From Rhipidocladum racemiflorum (Eukaryota > Streptophyta > Magnoliopsida > Poales > Poaceae): DNA of 64,000 nt. The notes below the pieces were generated by a model, which made no database searches, was not told where the DNA came from, and saw only the letters and a program-made list of their open reading frames with translations. The position numbers and the translations under genes are program-made. The stretch is from positions 45,052,276 to 45,116,275 of the forward strand of contig CM070569.1 of the NCBI GenBank assembly GCA_036346355.1. The letters are read 5' to 3'. Shown here one piece after another: positions 1 to 13,372 of this stretch (position 1 is its first letter; every line of letters begins with the position of its first letter).

Positions 1-602
1 CCCGCGGTCATGGGCATGCTGAGCAAGCCATTCCCAGACTAGATCTTAAGATTTTAAAAGAATGATTTCAAAAAGGTGATTTCGTGGATTAACTCCCTTA
101 GGGTAAAAATTGGTGTGGCTCCAGGATGGATTCTGTGTGAAAAATTATTTCAAAGAAAATATTTCCTTACTAAAAATATGCCATTGAAAAATTACTTACG
201 ATACTGAAAAGTTTGCTTTGAGCAAAAACATAACCATATAGCCTTCTCTTGTTACCCCTTCATTAAAATGCATCTCCCGTGTAACTTGCGGAGTACTCTT
301 TGTACTCACCCTTGCTTATTCTGTTGTTTTCAGAGGAGGAGTTTTACGTTGGTGAGGACCAAGACGTCTAAGCTTTTTCCCCAGTCGATTGCCTGTGGCA
401 ACTCAATTGGGCTATTACTATTATGCTTCTGCTGAAATTTTTTTTTGTTTCCGGCCTGCGTGCCATGCTTAATGTAAACTTTGACTATTAATAATAAACG
501 CGATGGATATGTTTTGCTATCATTTTGCTGTGTGTACTAGCTTTTCCTGGACTAGTACAGAATACACAGAGGATTTCGGAATTGTTTTTCCGGGGTCTGA
601 CA
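1..602 (+). mobile_element. LTR retrotransposon LTR, 3' part (cut by window edge)
   Basis: The segment reads like the R-U5 part of a grass Ty3/gypsy LTR. It has a phrase about leftover 'gagtac...gtactcacc' near 290-310, a region around 480-570 with an AATAATAAA cluster, and an end in GGGGTCTGACA at 592-602, the TG...CA-type terminus typical of such LTRs. No tRNA primer-binding site follows at 603, so this is a 3' LTR or a solo LTR rather than a 5' LTR. The family assignment comes from general familiarity with such LTRs and was not verified. Confidence 0.4.
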
Positions 603-2564
603 CACACGGTAGTATAATACATCGTGATAGATAGGATGGAGTCACGGTGGCAAAAAAAACTTGCCACATTCTCCGAACTCGGCATGAGGTTAAGGTCCAG
701 ACGCCCAGTGGCAGAAAACTTGCCACGCTCCTACGGTGCTAACAAGATGCAAGTCGTATATTCACCTTTGCTCACGTGGTTAGAAGATAGCTAAATTTAT
801 AAATTCATTGGTATATGATCCAAATATAAAAAATATTATCAGAGGACCAAATAAAAACCAAAAACTCCTCATGGCATGGCCAACCAGACAGGACCAAATC
901 TGGCGGTCTTAAACTGTTTCACAAGTAGTACTCTTCTGTTCCATTTGCTTTCCTCGCCAGTCCCCATGCTGCCACACGCACATTTGCCCTCGAACAAGGA
1001 AAAGTATATACGCATGTTCCTAACTTCCGATTCCACAGCCAACTGCATTCCACTTGCTCCAATTGACCGCACATACCGTCTGGACAATAGCACTATACTT
1101 CTTCGATCCACTTCGATGCGACCAAATGTGTGTCCTGCCCACGGTTAATCAAATCGAAAAAAAAACGCTAGAATATCAAAATTTAAGAATTTAAAAAATC
1201 AAGTAAAAAATAACTCAAAAATCTTTAAAAACCGAAGGGTTACGAATTCAAATTTTTTTTTTTTAAAAAAATCTAAACAAAATCGAAAACTAATTGGTTT
1301 TCATCGAAAACCGGTCAATTTTGATCGGTTTTAATAGCCCGATTGAACACCACAACGTTTCAATACAATTTTAACTTAAAACTGGTCGGTTTGTACTGAG
1401 AATCGATCGATTTTATATCATATAATTTTTTTAAACTTTTTGAAATTTTTTTAATTAGTACGATTTATCGATCGGTTATGGATGACGAACCGGTTTGATA
1501 CAATTAAAAATTGTAGTTTTCAAGTGGTTTACATGGTTTTGTGAACTCTGGTCGTGCCCCCTCTCGTCTCGTATGAACTGGGAAGTGGGAATTGCTCATC
1601 GGTTTTCTGGCTTTAGATCACATGGCGATCGCGTTATGTTAATTTCCATGACCTATGTGCATGGCTTTCTTTTAAGCCAGTAGTTGAAGCGGAGACTAAT
1701 CAAACTACGAAACCCCTCTCATAAAGGGAGATGCATGGAGAACCTTCCTTTTTGATGTTTCCCAGGTTTTGTTGGAGTATATACATACATCAAAAGATAC
1801 GGTTCATTTTAGCTTGCTAAAAAAGAAGAAAAGGGTTAAGAAAATCCTTTAGTGCTTGGAGCCACTAATTAATACTCTAATAACTATGCGATTAGTGTCC
1901 AGGCCTCCAGGACCACAAAATCGGTGGTCTCTAGAGCGGTCTTGATTTGACAAATGATTCTTTGATGATGGGCGCTCGCGTGATACTCTAGTCCACAAGA
2001 GCACGCCATTTATGATTGGCCGATATACCTGTGTTTAATTAATCCACAAATCTACTAGCCACCTAAGCAATAAGACCAGCGAGCATTATAGCAGCCACAA
2101 ACTTGATTTAGCTCATAAATATCGATAGGCAACTGTCTACGGCACCTAAATACTACTTTTTTTTGAAAGAAAAAACAAAAATACCTAGGATAAATGAGAC
2201 ACTTTTTCATCAAAAAGAAAATAGGCAACCAAATTCGCTTGGAATATGAATTGAACTTTGGTGGTGAGTGTACTGATCTAGAGACGTAAATAGTACTAAC
2301 CATGCGATAAAGACTCGTTCAATGAAGTTTACGCTGACAATGCATTGAAATTTTGTTGAAATAATAGTCTTCCTTTTTTGTTCTAACTCAACCAGTGTTG
2401 CTCACTAGTCTCAGCATCTTTTGGAATCTATCTTGAAAATTTGAACGAGTAAGGTATTCCTAAAGAAAAACCATAGCACTGTGCATCCTCTAGCCTTCAA
2501 CATATTCAAGTTGAGCCATAAAACGTCGTATAGTAACTTATTGTCCTGTATAAAACTAAAACGT
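603..2564. other. Intergenic, no gene seen
   Basis: I see no convincing gene here. Around 650-730 a phrase of the form TGGCA-(A)n-CTTGCCAC occurs twice. The interval 1150-1500 is AT-rich and made of repeated variants of short words (AAACCGG, ATCGAT, TTTTCATCGAAAACC). This resembles the better-bounded hAT-like element at 14030-14464, but I could not find its ends or a target duplication. Reading frames at 869-1148 overlap on opposite strands and match nothing I know. Confidence 0.5.
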
Positions 2565-2566
2565 TA

Positions 2567-2806
2567 CTCCCTCCGTTTCTTTTTATAAGGCGTATTTGTT
2601 TCGTTAGGACAAGGCTTTGACCAACAATTACTCTATTAGCATATAATTTTTATGACACAAAATTGATATTAGCAGATTTGTATTCAAAAGTACTTATATA
2701 TAATTATGATTTTGTATTGTATAAATGATATATTAATGAAGTAATCGTTGGTCAAAGTCTTGTCCTAACGAAACCAAATACGCCTTATAAAAAGAAACGG
2801 AGGGAG
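2567..2806. mobile_element. Stowaway MITE (Tc1/mariner-type)
   Basis: The element starts CTCCCTCCGTTTC and ends with the reverse complement. It is a near-perfect inverted repeat over about 60 bases at each end and is flanked by the TA dinucleotide duplication (2565-2566 and 2807-2808). These are the diagnostic features of grass Stowaway MITEs. It has no coding capacity. It lies about 0.6 kb upstream of the malic enzyme promoter. Confidence 0.93.
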
Positions 2807-3304
2807 TATGTCTTAGTAGAAGAATCTGTGGATCGGCTCATATTTTGAGCAAATAACTAGTACACCAGATCATTGTTAAAAAAATGATTACACATGGTGT
2901 AAGTTAGGTTAACAATGCAGTCAATTTATGCAAACAATTGAAAAACTTCATTGTCATAGATGCGATACAACTCAATAGAGGTGTTTCTATATTTTTATAA
3001 AAATAATTATACAAATATTAAAACATGAATTATAGATAGATAGTGATTACTTATCCTTTTACCTGCTTTAAAATTTATACTACAACTTATATTAAATGAA
3101 AAAGCGTCGAAGCACTGCTCACAGCTCAATCAACAGATAACCCACCGTTTATGTTGCCGACCGAACACCGGTGATTCCAGTGTCCACACACATGCAAACC
3201 CAAGCGGCGTGCGGAAATCACCGCGCCGAATTAAATACTCCGCCGCGGCCCCGGTCCACGTGTGCCGCCCACCGCAAAATACAAAGCGCACCGCTGCCCC
3301 CCTC

Positions 3305-3313
3305 TTTTTATAG
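3305..3313 (+). promoter_or_regulatory. TATA box of the malic enzyme gene
   Basis: TTTTTATAG stands in an otherwise GC-rich stretch about 120 bases before the ATG at 3430. This leaves a 5' leader of roughly 90 bases. It is the only TATA-like motif in the 250 bases before the start codon. Confidence 0.6.
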
Positions 3314-3429
3314 CCCCCCGCCTCCCTCCGTCTCCACGCGTTCTCTCCCTCTCGCAGGAGCTCCGGACGAAGAGGGAAGCTACCGACCAACCCGACCGCG
3401 CTCCGCTCCGCTCAGTGGAACTCGCCGCC

Positions 3430-6400
3430 ATGCTCTCCGCGCGTGCCGCCGCCGCGTCCCCCGGTTCCTCCCTAGTACGCCCGCGCCTCGATCGCCTTTT
3501 TGCGCCTGCCCCCCTCGCTCTCTCGCTAATCCAGCGCTCGCTCCTGCCTCCGGTGTCTCGCTGGCCGCTCGTTTCGAGCCGTGTAGCTTGCAGCTTGGTC
3601 CTTGGCGACCTTTGTTGGGGATATATTAAGTAAGCGAGCTTGCTTGTTTGTGTTTCTGTCTGGCTCTGCAGTGGAAGCGCGGAGGAGGAGCGGAGGGGGG
3701 CAGCGGCAACGGCCATGGCTGCACGAGCTGCAGGGAGGTGCGGAGGAGGGCCGCGGCGGTGGCGGTGCGGGCGGCGGCACCCAGGAGGGTGGAGGCGGTG
3801 GCCATGGAGTCGGCCGCGCAGACCGAGGAGGAGGAGATGGCGGCGGCCGGTGGCGGGGTGGAGGACGCGTACGGCGAGGACAGGGCCACCGAGGAGCAGC
3901 CCGTCACGCCCTGGGCCTTCTCCGTTGCGAGGTGAGCGGGGCCGGATCGGATGGCCGTGGGCTGGATCTGGGTGGGGCGGACGTTTCGATGCGTCGATCT
4001 AGAACTTTTTTGTTTTTGTTTTTTAATTTTTTTTGCTGATTTAGTTCAGCTTGTGTGTTGATCTGGGTGACTGCCTAACTGGGTTAGGTATACTGTTTCG
4101 CTCGCGTGATGCTTTGGTTAACCTTATATTTTAGCCCGTTTTTATAGTTTTGACGTGCCCAGAAGTGAAGATGCGTAGGGTCGTTATCGCTCTTTTTTAT
4201 TTGTCTTGTTGCTTACTTGACTCGAATCAAATCTAATTGCGTAGTGGTTTTTGTGTGTTTATTCAGTAAATTTCTGTGTCGAGAGGCATTCACCAAAGCG
4301 GGAATTGCCCCTTTCTTTTGTTTGTTTGCTGCAATTTGTCACTGCGTTCTTCTCGTGAACTATACTATATAATCTGTTGAGCTGATTTTTGTCTAGTTTT
4401 TGTCTTAGCTTATGGGTAACCCAGTATTGTTGAAGTTGTCTTGATGATCGCATCAGAATTTCTAGGATTATTAAAATATTTTCAATTAATTCAGAGAATA
4501 TTATTGGTGGGTTTTTGGGGAAATTTTAATCTGATTTGTGTTACTGCCGGACGGATTTTGAGTAGGTCTTCAGTATTTGAGCAAAGCAATGAATTGGTTG
4601 TTTCGTGTTGGTTTCTTCTAGGGATACCTCGCCTTCTTCCGGGTGGAGTATATTCTAATCTGGCCCACCGCAATATTTCCGTGTCTGGTTTTCTTCACTA
4701 CCCCTGACAGTGAAATTTGACTGCAAGTTGATACTACTAAATTGACAACCATATGGTAAATTATAGCAAATAAAGTTGTTACTTAACTGAAAGCAAATGC
4801 AAAAACCTGAGCTAGTTGAGGAAGTCAAGGACCAATTTGACCATGATAACCAAAAAAACATGTGCAGCTCTAGAATGTTGATCTGGTTACAAGTTTGTTT
4901 TATATGAATGAACAACCATAATTCTGTGCAATGCACCAAATATTTTTTTGTTCGGCGTTTTGAAACAAAATGCTGATGTAATCGATCTTGCGCAACAGTG
5001 GTTACACCCTCCTGAGGGATCCACATCACAACAAGGGCCTCGCCTTTACCGAGAAGGAGCGGGATGCGCACTACCTGCGTGGCCTTCTTCCTCCAGCAGT
5101 TGTGTCTCAGGAGCTCCAAGTATGGACAACCTTCCGTAGCTACAATAACCTATACCTATTATTCTTGTCTTCTTTTTTCTAAGCTCTCCATAATGTTTAT
5201 GCAGGTAAAGAAGATCATGCACAACCTTCGCCAGTACAAGGTCCCTTTGCAGCGCTACATGGCCATGATGGACCTTCAGGTAGCCCAAATTAATCTGATT
5301 CCTTATGTGAAATATTGAATTGTTCATAATGTAAGAAGATCGTATCCGCAAGGCGGGAAATGCCTTGTTGTTGAAGATCTGATAAAATCCAACCAACATA
5401 TTGATATATTGCAGTTAAAATGATCTATTGATTGCAACATCGTGCTATGCCTTGTGTTTCCAGGAGAGGAATGAGAGGCTCTTCTACAAGCTATTAATTG
5501 ATAATGTGGAGGAGCTGCTCCCTGTGGTTTATACACCTACCGTAGGTGAGGCTTGCCAGAAGTATGGGAGTATATTTAGACACCCACAGGGTCTGTATGT
5601 CAGTTTGAAGGACAAGTAAGTTTGCCCAGCTTTGCTTGAATTTACAAGAATTATGTATTGCCTATTGGATTGGGACTGACCGAGGGTGTATTCTAGGGGG
5701 AAGGTTCTTGAGGTACTAAGGAACTGGCCTGAGAGGAACATTCAAGTTATTGTTGTTACTGATGGTGAGCGCATTTTAGGGCTTGGAGATTTGGGTTGTC
5801 AGGTATGTTTGTCGAATTAACTGCTTGTGTCAGGAACTTCACTTATATTTGTTGGAACGATCTTCTATAGGGAATGGGAATTCCTATTGGCAAGCTTTCT
5901 CTCTATACTGCCCTTGGAGGAGTTCGCCCATCAGCTGTAAGCATTCACATCTGTTGCAGCTCTCTTTTAATGATCCCAGTATGTCAAAAACAACCAAAAT
6001 CATCTCAATTTTGTAAATTTCTACTTTGCAGTGCTTACCTATTACAATTGATGTTGGTACTAACAATGAGCAATTGCTTAATGATGAATTCTACATTGGG
6101 CTCCGGCAAAGACGTGCTACTGGCGAGGTATGTACGTGTACAAATTTTGCTTGGAGTAATTAAGGTGTTGGCAAAATAAACTGACACATAAGATTTTATC
6201 TGTGCATTATACTTGATGGCAGGAGTACCATGAGCTCATGGAAGAGTTTATGAATGCTGTTAAGCAAATCTATGGTGAGAAAGTTCTCATCCAGGTCAGT
6301 AAAGACTCCCAGTAAATTATTTGTTATATATTGATCAGTTTTACTTATTATCACAAGAATAATGAGACTGGATATTCCTTGTGCCAGTTTGAAGACTTCG

Positions 6401-8573
6401 CCAATCACAATGCATTTGATTTGCTTGCAAAATATAGCAAGAGTCATCTTGTTTTCAATGATGATATCCAGGTAAACAAACTACTTGTTTTGTTCTTTTA
6501 GTTTCACCAGAAGGTTCTTATTGAGTCAGTATCCTTATCCTTCAGTTTTGTTGACTTCTGTATTTATCTGAAATGTATGTATTGCAGGGAACAGCATCTG
6601 TGGTCCTTGCAGGTCTGTTAGCATCACTGAAGGTGGTCGGTGGAACCCTAGCAGAGCACACTTACCTGTTCCTTGGTGCTGGTGAGGTTAGTGAAAACAT
6701 CTCTTCTTTTGTTTTTTGCTAACTGCTGAAACATGATGTATTCTCTGAACCACGTTTGATGATGGATTTGACTGCAGGCTGGAACTGGTATTGCAGAACT
6801 CATTGCTCTTGAGATTTCAAAACAGGTAACTAACTGTAATGTTTCACAATCTCAATGTGGTGTGGGATAGTTTTAATCCTGGTGCTTATTGCTAAGGCTT
6901 GCTGGTTTTGATCAATTTGTAGACAAAGGTTCCGATTGAAGAGTGCCGCAAGAAGGTTTGGCTGGTCGATTCAAAGGTATGGAGCCAAAGGAAAAAAATT
7001 TCATTGTTGTTAATATAATATCTTCACCTCTGCAGTTGACAGCCTGGCACTATTATTATATTATATATTTAGGGCTTGATTGTTGCCTCCCGAAAAGACT
7101 CCCTTCAGCCATTCAAAAAACCTTGGGCACATGAGCATGAACCTTTGACGACCTTGTTAGATGCTGTCCAGGTATTCATTGTTCACGCATATTTTAAGAT
7201 TTCAAGTCATTTAGTGACTGATGCCTTCACTGAAAATTGTTCTGTTAATGTTGTGTTTCATTGTATCGTACTAAAGTTTCTTCTTTCTATAGTCCATCAA
7301 ACCTACGGTGCTGATTGGAACCTCTGGAGTTGGCAGAACTTTCACAAAAGAAGTTGTTGAGGCCATGGCTTCCTTCAACGAGGTAATTTGGACATCGTTG
7401 TTGTTCAAGTTGCAATTTTGTTGTATTGCCAACCACGGTTGACAAAATTGTGATATGAAAACTTCTAAATGCAGAGGCCTATCATTTTCTCGCTGTCAAA
7501 TCCCACATCACACTCTGAATGTACTGCTGAAGAAGCATACAACTGGACTCAGGTGAGCTTTCCCAACACATATACAGCTAGGTGCATACTCTTACGCAAT
7601 TTGAAATGCAACAATGAATAATGAAAGATGTTCCTCGTTTGTTTTTTCACATATGTTGCTGTAGTTGATGTAACATAATTGGATAATTGGCACGAAACAA
7701 GTTTTCACTAAAACACAAGAAAAAAAATGCATCAAGCTTACTCTGTAGTGTGACTTATGCAAATGCATCTCCATCCTTGCAGCATCGTGCAGTTTTTGCC
7801 AGCGGCAGTCCATTTGACCCGGTGGAGCACAATGGAAAGATTCTTGTGCCTGGCCAGGTATTACTTGTTTGAGAGCACTGCTCTGTTTGTTTTTAGAACT
7901 TTTCCAAGCAAAGTAGTAACTTGCTGATCTAAAAACTTGCCAAGTCAAATGAGAAGTTCTTCATCCCAAATTGATTGAGCTATTCCCAACAGGCAAACAA
8001 TGCTTACATTTTCCCTGGAATTGGCCTTGGAGTCGTGATCTCTGGAGCAATCCGTGTCCATGAGGACATGCTTCTTGCTGCCTGTAAGTACCTTCAAATT
8101 GAACTCAAGAACAGGCAAAACTTTCTGCTGTTCATCACTGCCAACTATGGAGCATTTCCCCCCTGAAAAAAATGCTCTTCGTATCGTGGGAGGCTGAGGA
8201 GCGTACATCTGTCGTAACTAAATCCATGTTTCATTCCTTTAAACAGCGGAAGCGCTGGCTGAACAGGCCACTCAGGAGAACTTTGACAAGGGGTCGATCT
8301 TCCCGCCCTTCACAAACATCAGAAAGATATCCGCGCGCATTGCCGCTAGTGTAGCTGCAAAAGCCTACGAACTTGGTATGTTCTTCCAACACCTCACCTC
8401 TATAGACGTCACACATCATCCCGCATCCATTCAGGCCCCTTGCAAAACCTTGTGGCTTTTGACATCGCTCATCTTCCTCTGCAGGTTTGGCGACCCGGCT
8501 GCCTCGCCCGAAAGATTTGGAGAAATATGCGGAGAGCTGCATGTACACCCCCGTCTACCGCAGCTACCGGTAA
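3430..8573 (+). CDS. NADP-ME: Plastidic NADP-dependent malic enzyme (EC 1.1.1.40), 642 aa
   Basis: It oxidatively decarboxylates malate to pyruvate, CO2 and NADPH, probably in the plastid stroma. Coding exons: 3430-3474, 3672-3931, 4999-5119, 5205-5279, 5464-5615, 5697-5802, 5871-5936, 6032-6127, 6223-6294, 6388-6471, 6588-6686, 6778-6825, 6923-6976, 7073-7171, 7293-7382, 7475-7552, 7783-7857, 7993-8083, 8247-8375, 8485-8573. All introns are GT-AG and in phase; the total is 1929 nt. Residues 1 to about 65 are Ala/Arg-rich and start MLSARAAAA, as in plastid transit peptides, and intron 1 splits this region. Key residues by family knowledge: catalytic Tyr190 (VYTPTVG) and Lys261 (GIPIGK), metal ligands Glu333/Asp334 and Asp357, and a Rossmann GAGEAG at 389-394. 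Length matches the grass plastid enzymes (about 636-640 aa). The N-terminus and Val188 resemble the rice housekeeping form more than the maize C4 form, so I favour a non-C4 role. Confidence 0.96.
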
Positions 8574-9542
8574 GGCCGCGGAGATCAATTTTGCAGTAAT
8601 AAAACCTACCAAATGCCGGATGCTGCGATGCTGTTGCCGTCCTCGCTGCTGCTGCTGCCTGCAGCAGCTGGACATCTTATCTGTCTATGTACATGTATCA
8701 TGCCTGTTGTAACGTGACGGGAGCAAGTTAAAGTTAAGCAACCGTCTTGTGTACCAATGTTTGTTATTCTTTTCACTCGATTATCACGAGTGCAATAAGC
8801 ACATATAATTCGAGCTCTCACGGTAATGGGCAGTTTTGAGAGCCTAAACTATATCTGAAAATCTATGCAAACCAGTATGCAAAATCCACAAGTTGCCAAG
8901 CCTTAAGAAAATCCGGATGACCACAAGTCTCTTGCAGCCTTAAGTTGCAAATGAACCTGCACGTCATATGCAATGAGATGCCGGCTAAAACCAAGTGAAA
9001 GCTCCGTGCCTACGACTACGAGACCGATAACACAGCCATTGCTAAATTCAACGAACATTCGCGGCGATTGTGTATGCACTCGTTTTCGAGAGAAACATCA
9101 CCATACATAGTGCCGCATGAATTGTTGGACAGGGCAGATCCCTAACCAGATTTCGACGTTCGCGACAACGTGACATCACGCATTTAGCGACGTTTTTGGC
9201 GTATGACGCGCCAGGTGGGCGGGACGAATCTCCACCACAAGAGACGGTACTGGTGTATCAAACAGATGCAGACGCCAGAATTATCCGGATGTTCACTGCA
9301 GCCCGATCGAAAGCTATTGCCAAAAGCGAAGGCAACTCGATAGCGAAAAGCATAAACTCTGGAACACACACACAAAGCTTCATGAACAATGACATCTGTG
9401 AAACCATGATTATACTGATATTACCAGGCTGTCAGAACATTAGTACATTACCATCCTCCATCCTACTGCATTATTGCCAGTTACAGGTGACGGTGGATAG
9501 ATGAAAGGACAGAACAGAACACGGCAAAAAGTAGGGCATCTT
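8574..9542. other. 3' intergenic space between two convergent genes
   Basis: It holds the 3' untranslated tails of the malic enzyme gene (+) and the dioxygenase gene (-), whose stop codons are 970 bases apart. I see no further gene and no recognisable transposon. Confidence 0.6.
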
Positions 9543-12500
9543 TTAGGCCTTGCTATTTCTGTAGGAGCCCAGATCTGCATGTGTGTCCTTGTACCGCTGG
9601 GATAGGTATGCGGAGCAAGTTATTGGAGGGAACCTGATCAGACAATGAAATTGCAAATATTTACTTTGGAGTACCGGGCCTGATGAGATGAATAAAGTAC
9701 TGCAGATGATCAGCTTTAGACATCACGAGGAGCTAAAACTTACTTTGGACGATTTGTTTCAGATTTGCAGGTTGGCAGGCACTCAACTATGCAGTCATGG
9801 CTTGGTTCCACGAAGTAGGCGATCTGTTTGAAGCAAGGAAAGCACAATGATTAAAATCTCTTAAAACAAACTTCTTTATGGTCCATCACCGGTTTGGCTT
9901 AAATTCGTCGCAATTGAAAAAGGAAAAAAAAAGCTCAAGGAGTTTATGTTATCAATAGCATAAATAAGATGATTTGTAGTGTTTCCCCCCATTAGCTCAG
10001 CTCATGTCAGATATGAAAATCAGATTATTTCCACAAATTTAAATGAGAGGAACTTACAGAGTATCGTTCTCGTCCATCAAGGATCACTCGATGCAAAGTT
10101 GACCTACAAGTGTGGAAACAATTGTATTGTATAAGAAAACAATTATAAGCAAACCACACAACATTATTACTAACTAATTTTTCCAAGACTACCAGCTTGC
10201 TCTGGAAGCATCAACGTTTGATTTTCCCAAAAATAAACAAGTAACAATTATACTAGAATGCTGGTACGAAAAAACCTATGAACATGCTTTAAGAGATAGA
10301 TTGGCATACCTGAAAATGCAGTTACTCCACCGTTCGAGCATGTCACCAAGATTGACAATAAAGGCTCTGGAAATTAAAGGCCAAACATGTGAGGTCGTTC
10401 AACAACAATTGGCATAGAACACTTAATAAGATATACATCAAACTAATTAGATTAACAGGCTTACCCTTTCACAGGGGCTACATATTCCCATACTTGAGGC
10501 TGGACATTCCTGTCCTTGCAGATCTGCAGAAGAAAATCGTAGTTAAAACAAAGTCAAGACAAATACAGGAAAGTGTTGCTATAAGGAATATTACTTGAAG
10601 GCCGACTACATCATCAGTTGCTAAGAGGGTAATCAGGCCAAAATCAGAATGTGCTCCTGCTCCATATACACCCTCTGCAGGATTTGACACTTGACCTGAT
10701 GATAAAAAGGACATTAAGAAAGAATTTGTCATGTTTTCTTGCAGAATAAGTGTCATTTGACCCGAAGACACGACCTGTTTTTTGTCCACCTTCGTAGTGC
10801 AGGAGCCTTAATGTGGCTATAGGTTCGCCAAGCATTTCGGGTCTATCAAAGAAGTCCACGTCTAGGTCCAAAGCAAGAGCAATGATCCTTGCAACTGATT
10901 TTGCCACTCTCCTGAAATGCTTCGAGTGAGGATCAAATCAGAATAGTAACCTTTGATCCAAGAAATAAAACGTCATTAACAAACTTCAACGGACTACTGA
11001 TGGACACATCTAAAAGAGATTCTTTTTTATACTTTGACGTGAACCATCTAGCTGCAGTGTCATTCGCATTACACCACTTAAGAAATCCTTGGCATTTAAG
11101 TTATTTACAACTTCTTGGATTATCATTAATCAATTTGACTATCTTAAAGTTAGCAAAGGAACTGTCATTTCTAGGTTTAAGGGATGATAAACTTACAATG
11201 CCTCTGCATGATATTGCTCCATGATCTCCCTCCATTTGGGCAATACTTCTGAAAGAACGGAAGGAAAAATGTATGCCAAATAGGTAAATAAGACCATGTA
11301 ATGTCATGCTTTTTTTTTTCTCACATTAAGGCATAAAAAATAAACATCTCTTAGGTGGAAAACACTTCCATATAATATTTGAGCTGCAAGAAGATATTCA
11401 ACATGTCTATTGTTCATTAGTGTCACCAAATTTCAAGCATAGGATACATTGGAACATGTTAAATACAACATCTTGTTATTCATTAATCTATTGTTCATTA
11501 GGTTCTAGAAAAGTCCTTTTTAAGAACATGTCTTGAAAATTAAAACAACTTACCTTCAGAAGGCCACTGATTTGGACCATAAAATGGTCTCATTGCTTCT
11601 GGATCATCTGCAGGTACCTCAACTCCAATGTAATACCCTTCCTTATAGTCACCTGAAAATAGATTATAAGTTGGAATTGTAAGAATGCAACAAACCTAGA
11701 ACTGAAAATTCACAAGATATAAACCAAGTAAATCCAGAATGAAATGTGATTTACTCGAGATAAATGCCGAACTATTTCCTATTTGTATCACCTCTTATTT
11801 TGAAATTACTCTTGCTACCAACCTTAATAACTCGTTGAATTCTCACCCAAGAGTGATGAGAAAATTGTAGAGGCCCTAACCACTTCCAGGGCACCTACTA
11901 GGTACCATGTGTCCATGTTGATGAGTAAAACAAGAGAGCAAATTCAGGTCTAGCAACAAATTTTGGAGTCAAATAGATTACCATTCACTTGATTTTCCGG
12001 ATCAAGAGTCTCATCTAGCATGGGTGTATACCCTCGATTCTTCTCGTTTCGGAGAAGCTTCATTTTCTCACTGGTAGGAAGGTCAAAGAACTTCTTGTTC
12101 TGGGCAAAAATGTCATCCATTAGCTCCTGGCATATTCCATGATCCACCACATAGAAGAAGCCTGAATCCAGACATGCCTGAGAAAAAAAAATGAAACATT
12201 TAGTTTTGAAACGACGAAAACAGTACGGTTCATAAATTTTAAAAGAAATAGAGCCAGCAGAACACAATGGATCGCATCATAAGAATGGCTAGATACATTT
12301 CTTGTAATGGCAAATCATGAAATGTAACTGCAGAACAAGACCATAGTTAGCAATAGCTGAAATTTAACACTTAGGCGATCAGCTTCTAGCCATGTAAATC
12401 GTAATATGATGGGAAGTAAAAGAACAAAGCTGTAGGATCTTCACACATAAAAGTAAGGTATTATATACTCTGGATTTGAGTGGCCAGTGACTAAATTATT

Positions 12501-13372
12501 GCTACTTAAGAATCAAGACAATATGGCACAGAGCCACAGATAAACTAATAATATTGGCACTTAACTAATGTACAACTAGAAAAATTCCATACTTCTAAAA
12601 CTGGGAATACCAATATACCAATATTAGTTGACGCATGTCATATTGATGGCTGTCTTCAAAATAACATGGACAGTTGGACACCTACCGCTTAACAGAATAT
12701 GCATTTCAATATTTTATACAGAGCTGCATATTTCAATATTTTATACAGAGCTTGGTTCCAAGAGCTGATTTTGGCTTCAGCCTCAAGGATTCTTCTTGAA
12801 AAATGTATACTACTATAAATAGTTTATCCAAGTACTCCTAATATTTCACCTAACAGTGTTCTAAATAGCTAGCTATTTTTGGACACCAAACACAAATCTA
12901 CAGGCTAATATTCTACTATATTAGCTCCGAGCGTTGTAGCTAGCAATAGCTCCGCTATTTGACGTAGCTTGTACCTATAGCTATGCTATCCTAGGTAGGT
13001 ATTAACTTATGCCTTAACTGCAATCTAATAGCTTGCCTCGCGAACAACAAAGAACCATCGGTTGCTACCCTCTTACAAAAATTGAAAACAAAATGACGGA
13101 CATGCTCTGCTAAAACATTAAATTAGCTTTGAGTACAGATAAATAACCAAAGTAGATGGAAAATCTGACCCTGATCGCATTTCTCAATAAAGAAAGTTCA
13201 CAAGCTTCCCGCTAATGCAAACATCTAGGCATGCCCATAAATCTATGGACTAAAATTCGCGATTATCAAGAAAAGAACCGAGGACCTGCTTGAGGAGCGA
13301 GACCGATTTCTGGATGTCCGGGTCCGCCAGGCTGATGCAGTTCAGATTCGTCCTCGAAATCGAGTTCTCCAT
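9543..13372 (-). CDS. 2-oxoglutarate/Fe(II)-dependent dioxygenase, At3g50210-like, 329 aa
   Basis: A soluble oxygenase of the isopenicillin-N-synthase-like family. Exons in transcript order (minus strand): 13372-13286, 12177-11982, 11652-11554, 11248-11197, 10911-10790, 10695-10595, 10523-10465, 10366-10310, 10103-10058, 9823-9744, 9633-9543. All are GT-AG and in phase, 990 nt in all. The N-terminal dioxygenase domain includes DSGFFYVVDHG (33-43). The double-stranded beta-helix core has the iron triad His201, Asp203 (GAHSDFG) and His262 (RSTLHRV), plus the 2-oxoglutarate-binding Arg271/Ser273 (RYS). The best match from memory is Arabidopsis At3g50210 (about 332 aa), whose substrate I do not know. 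The start was chosen because exon 1 begins there and no earlier in-frame ATG fits. Expression depends on a TATA box at 13555-13562. Confidence 0.94.
12178..13285 (-). other. Intron 1 of the dioxygenase gene, with an AGCTA-word repeat
   Basis: The largest intron of the gene. Its interval 12855-13010 is dense in AGCTA/TAGCT words (AAATAGCTAGCTATTT and variants). A related stretch lies at about 15778-15960. This points to two decayed copies of one small repeat, possibly a hAT-like element with subterminal repeats. Boundaries were not resolved. Confidence 0.4.

Noticed and set aside
876..1148. Opposed open frames on both strands
   Set aside because: No recognisable motif, no promoter or splice context, and the two strands are open by composition.
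3171..4039. Several long GC-rich open frames on both strands around the malic enzyme start
   Set aside because: They overlap exons 1-2 and the first introns in other frames; GC-rich sequence has few stops. Only the spliced frame matches malic enzyme.
4441..4707. Open frame within malic enzyme intron 2
   Set aside because: Intronic, AT-rich and without similarity; splicing of exons 2 and 3 is unambiguous.
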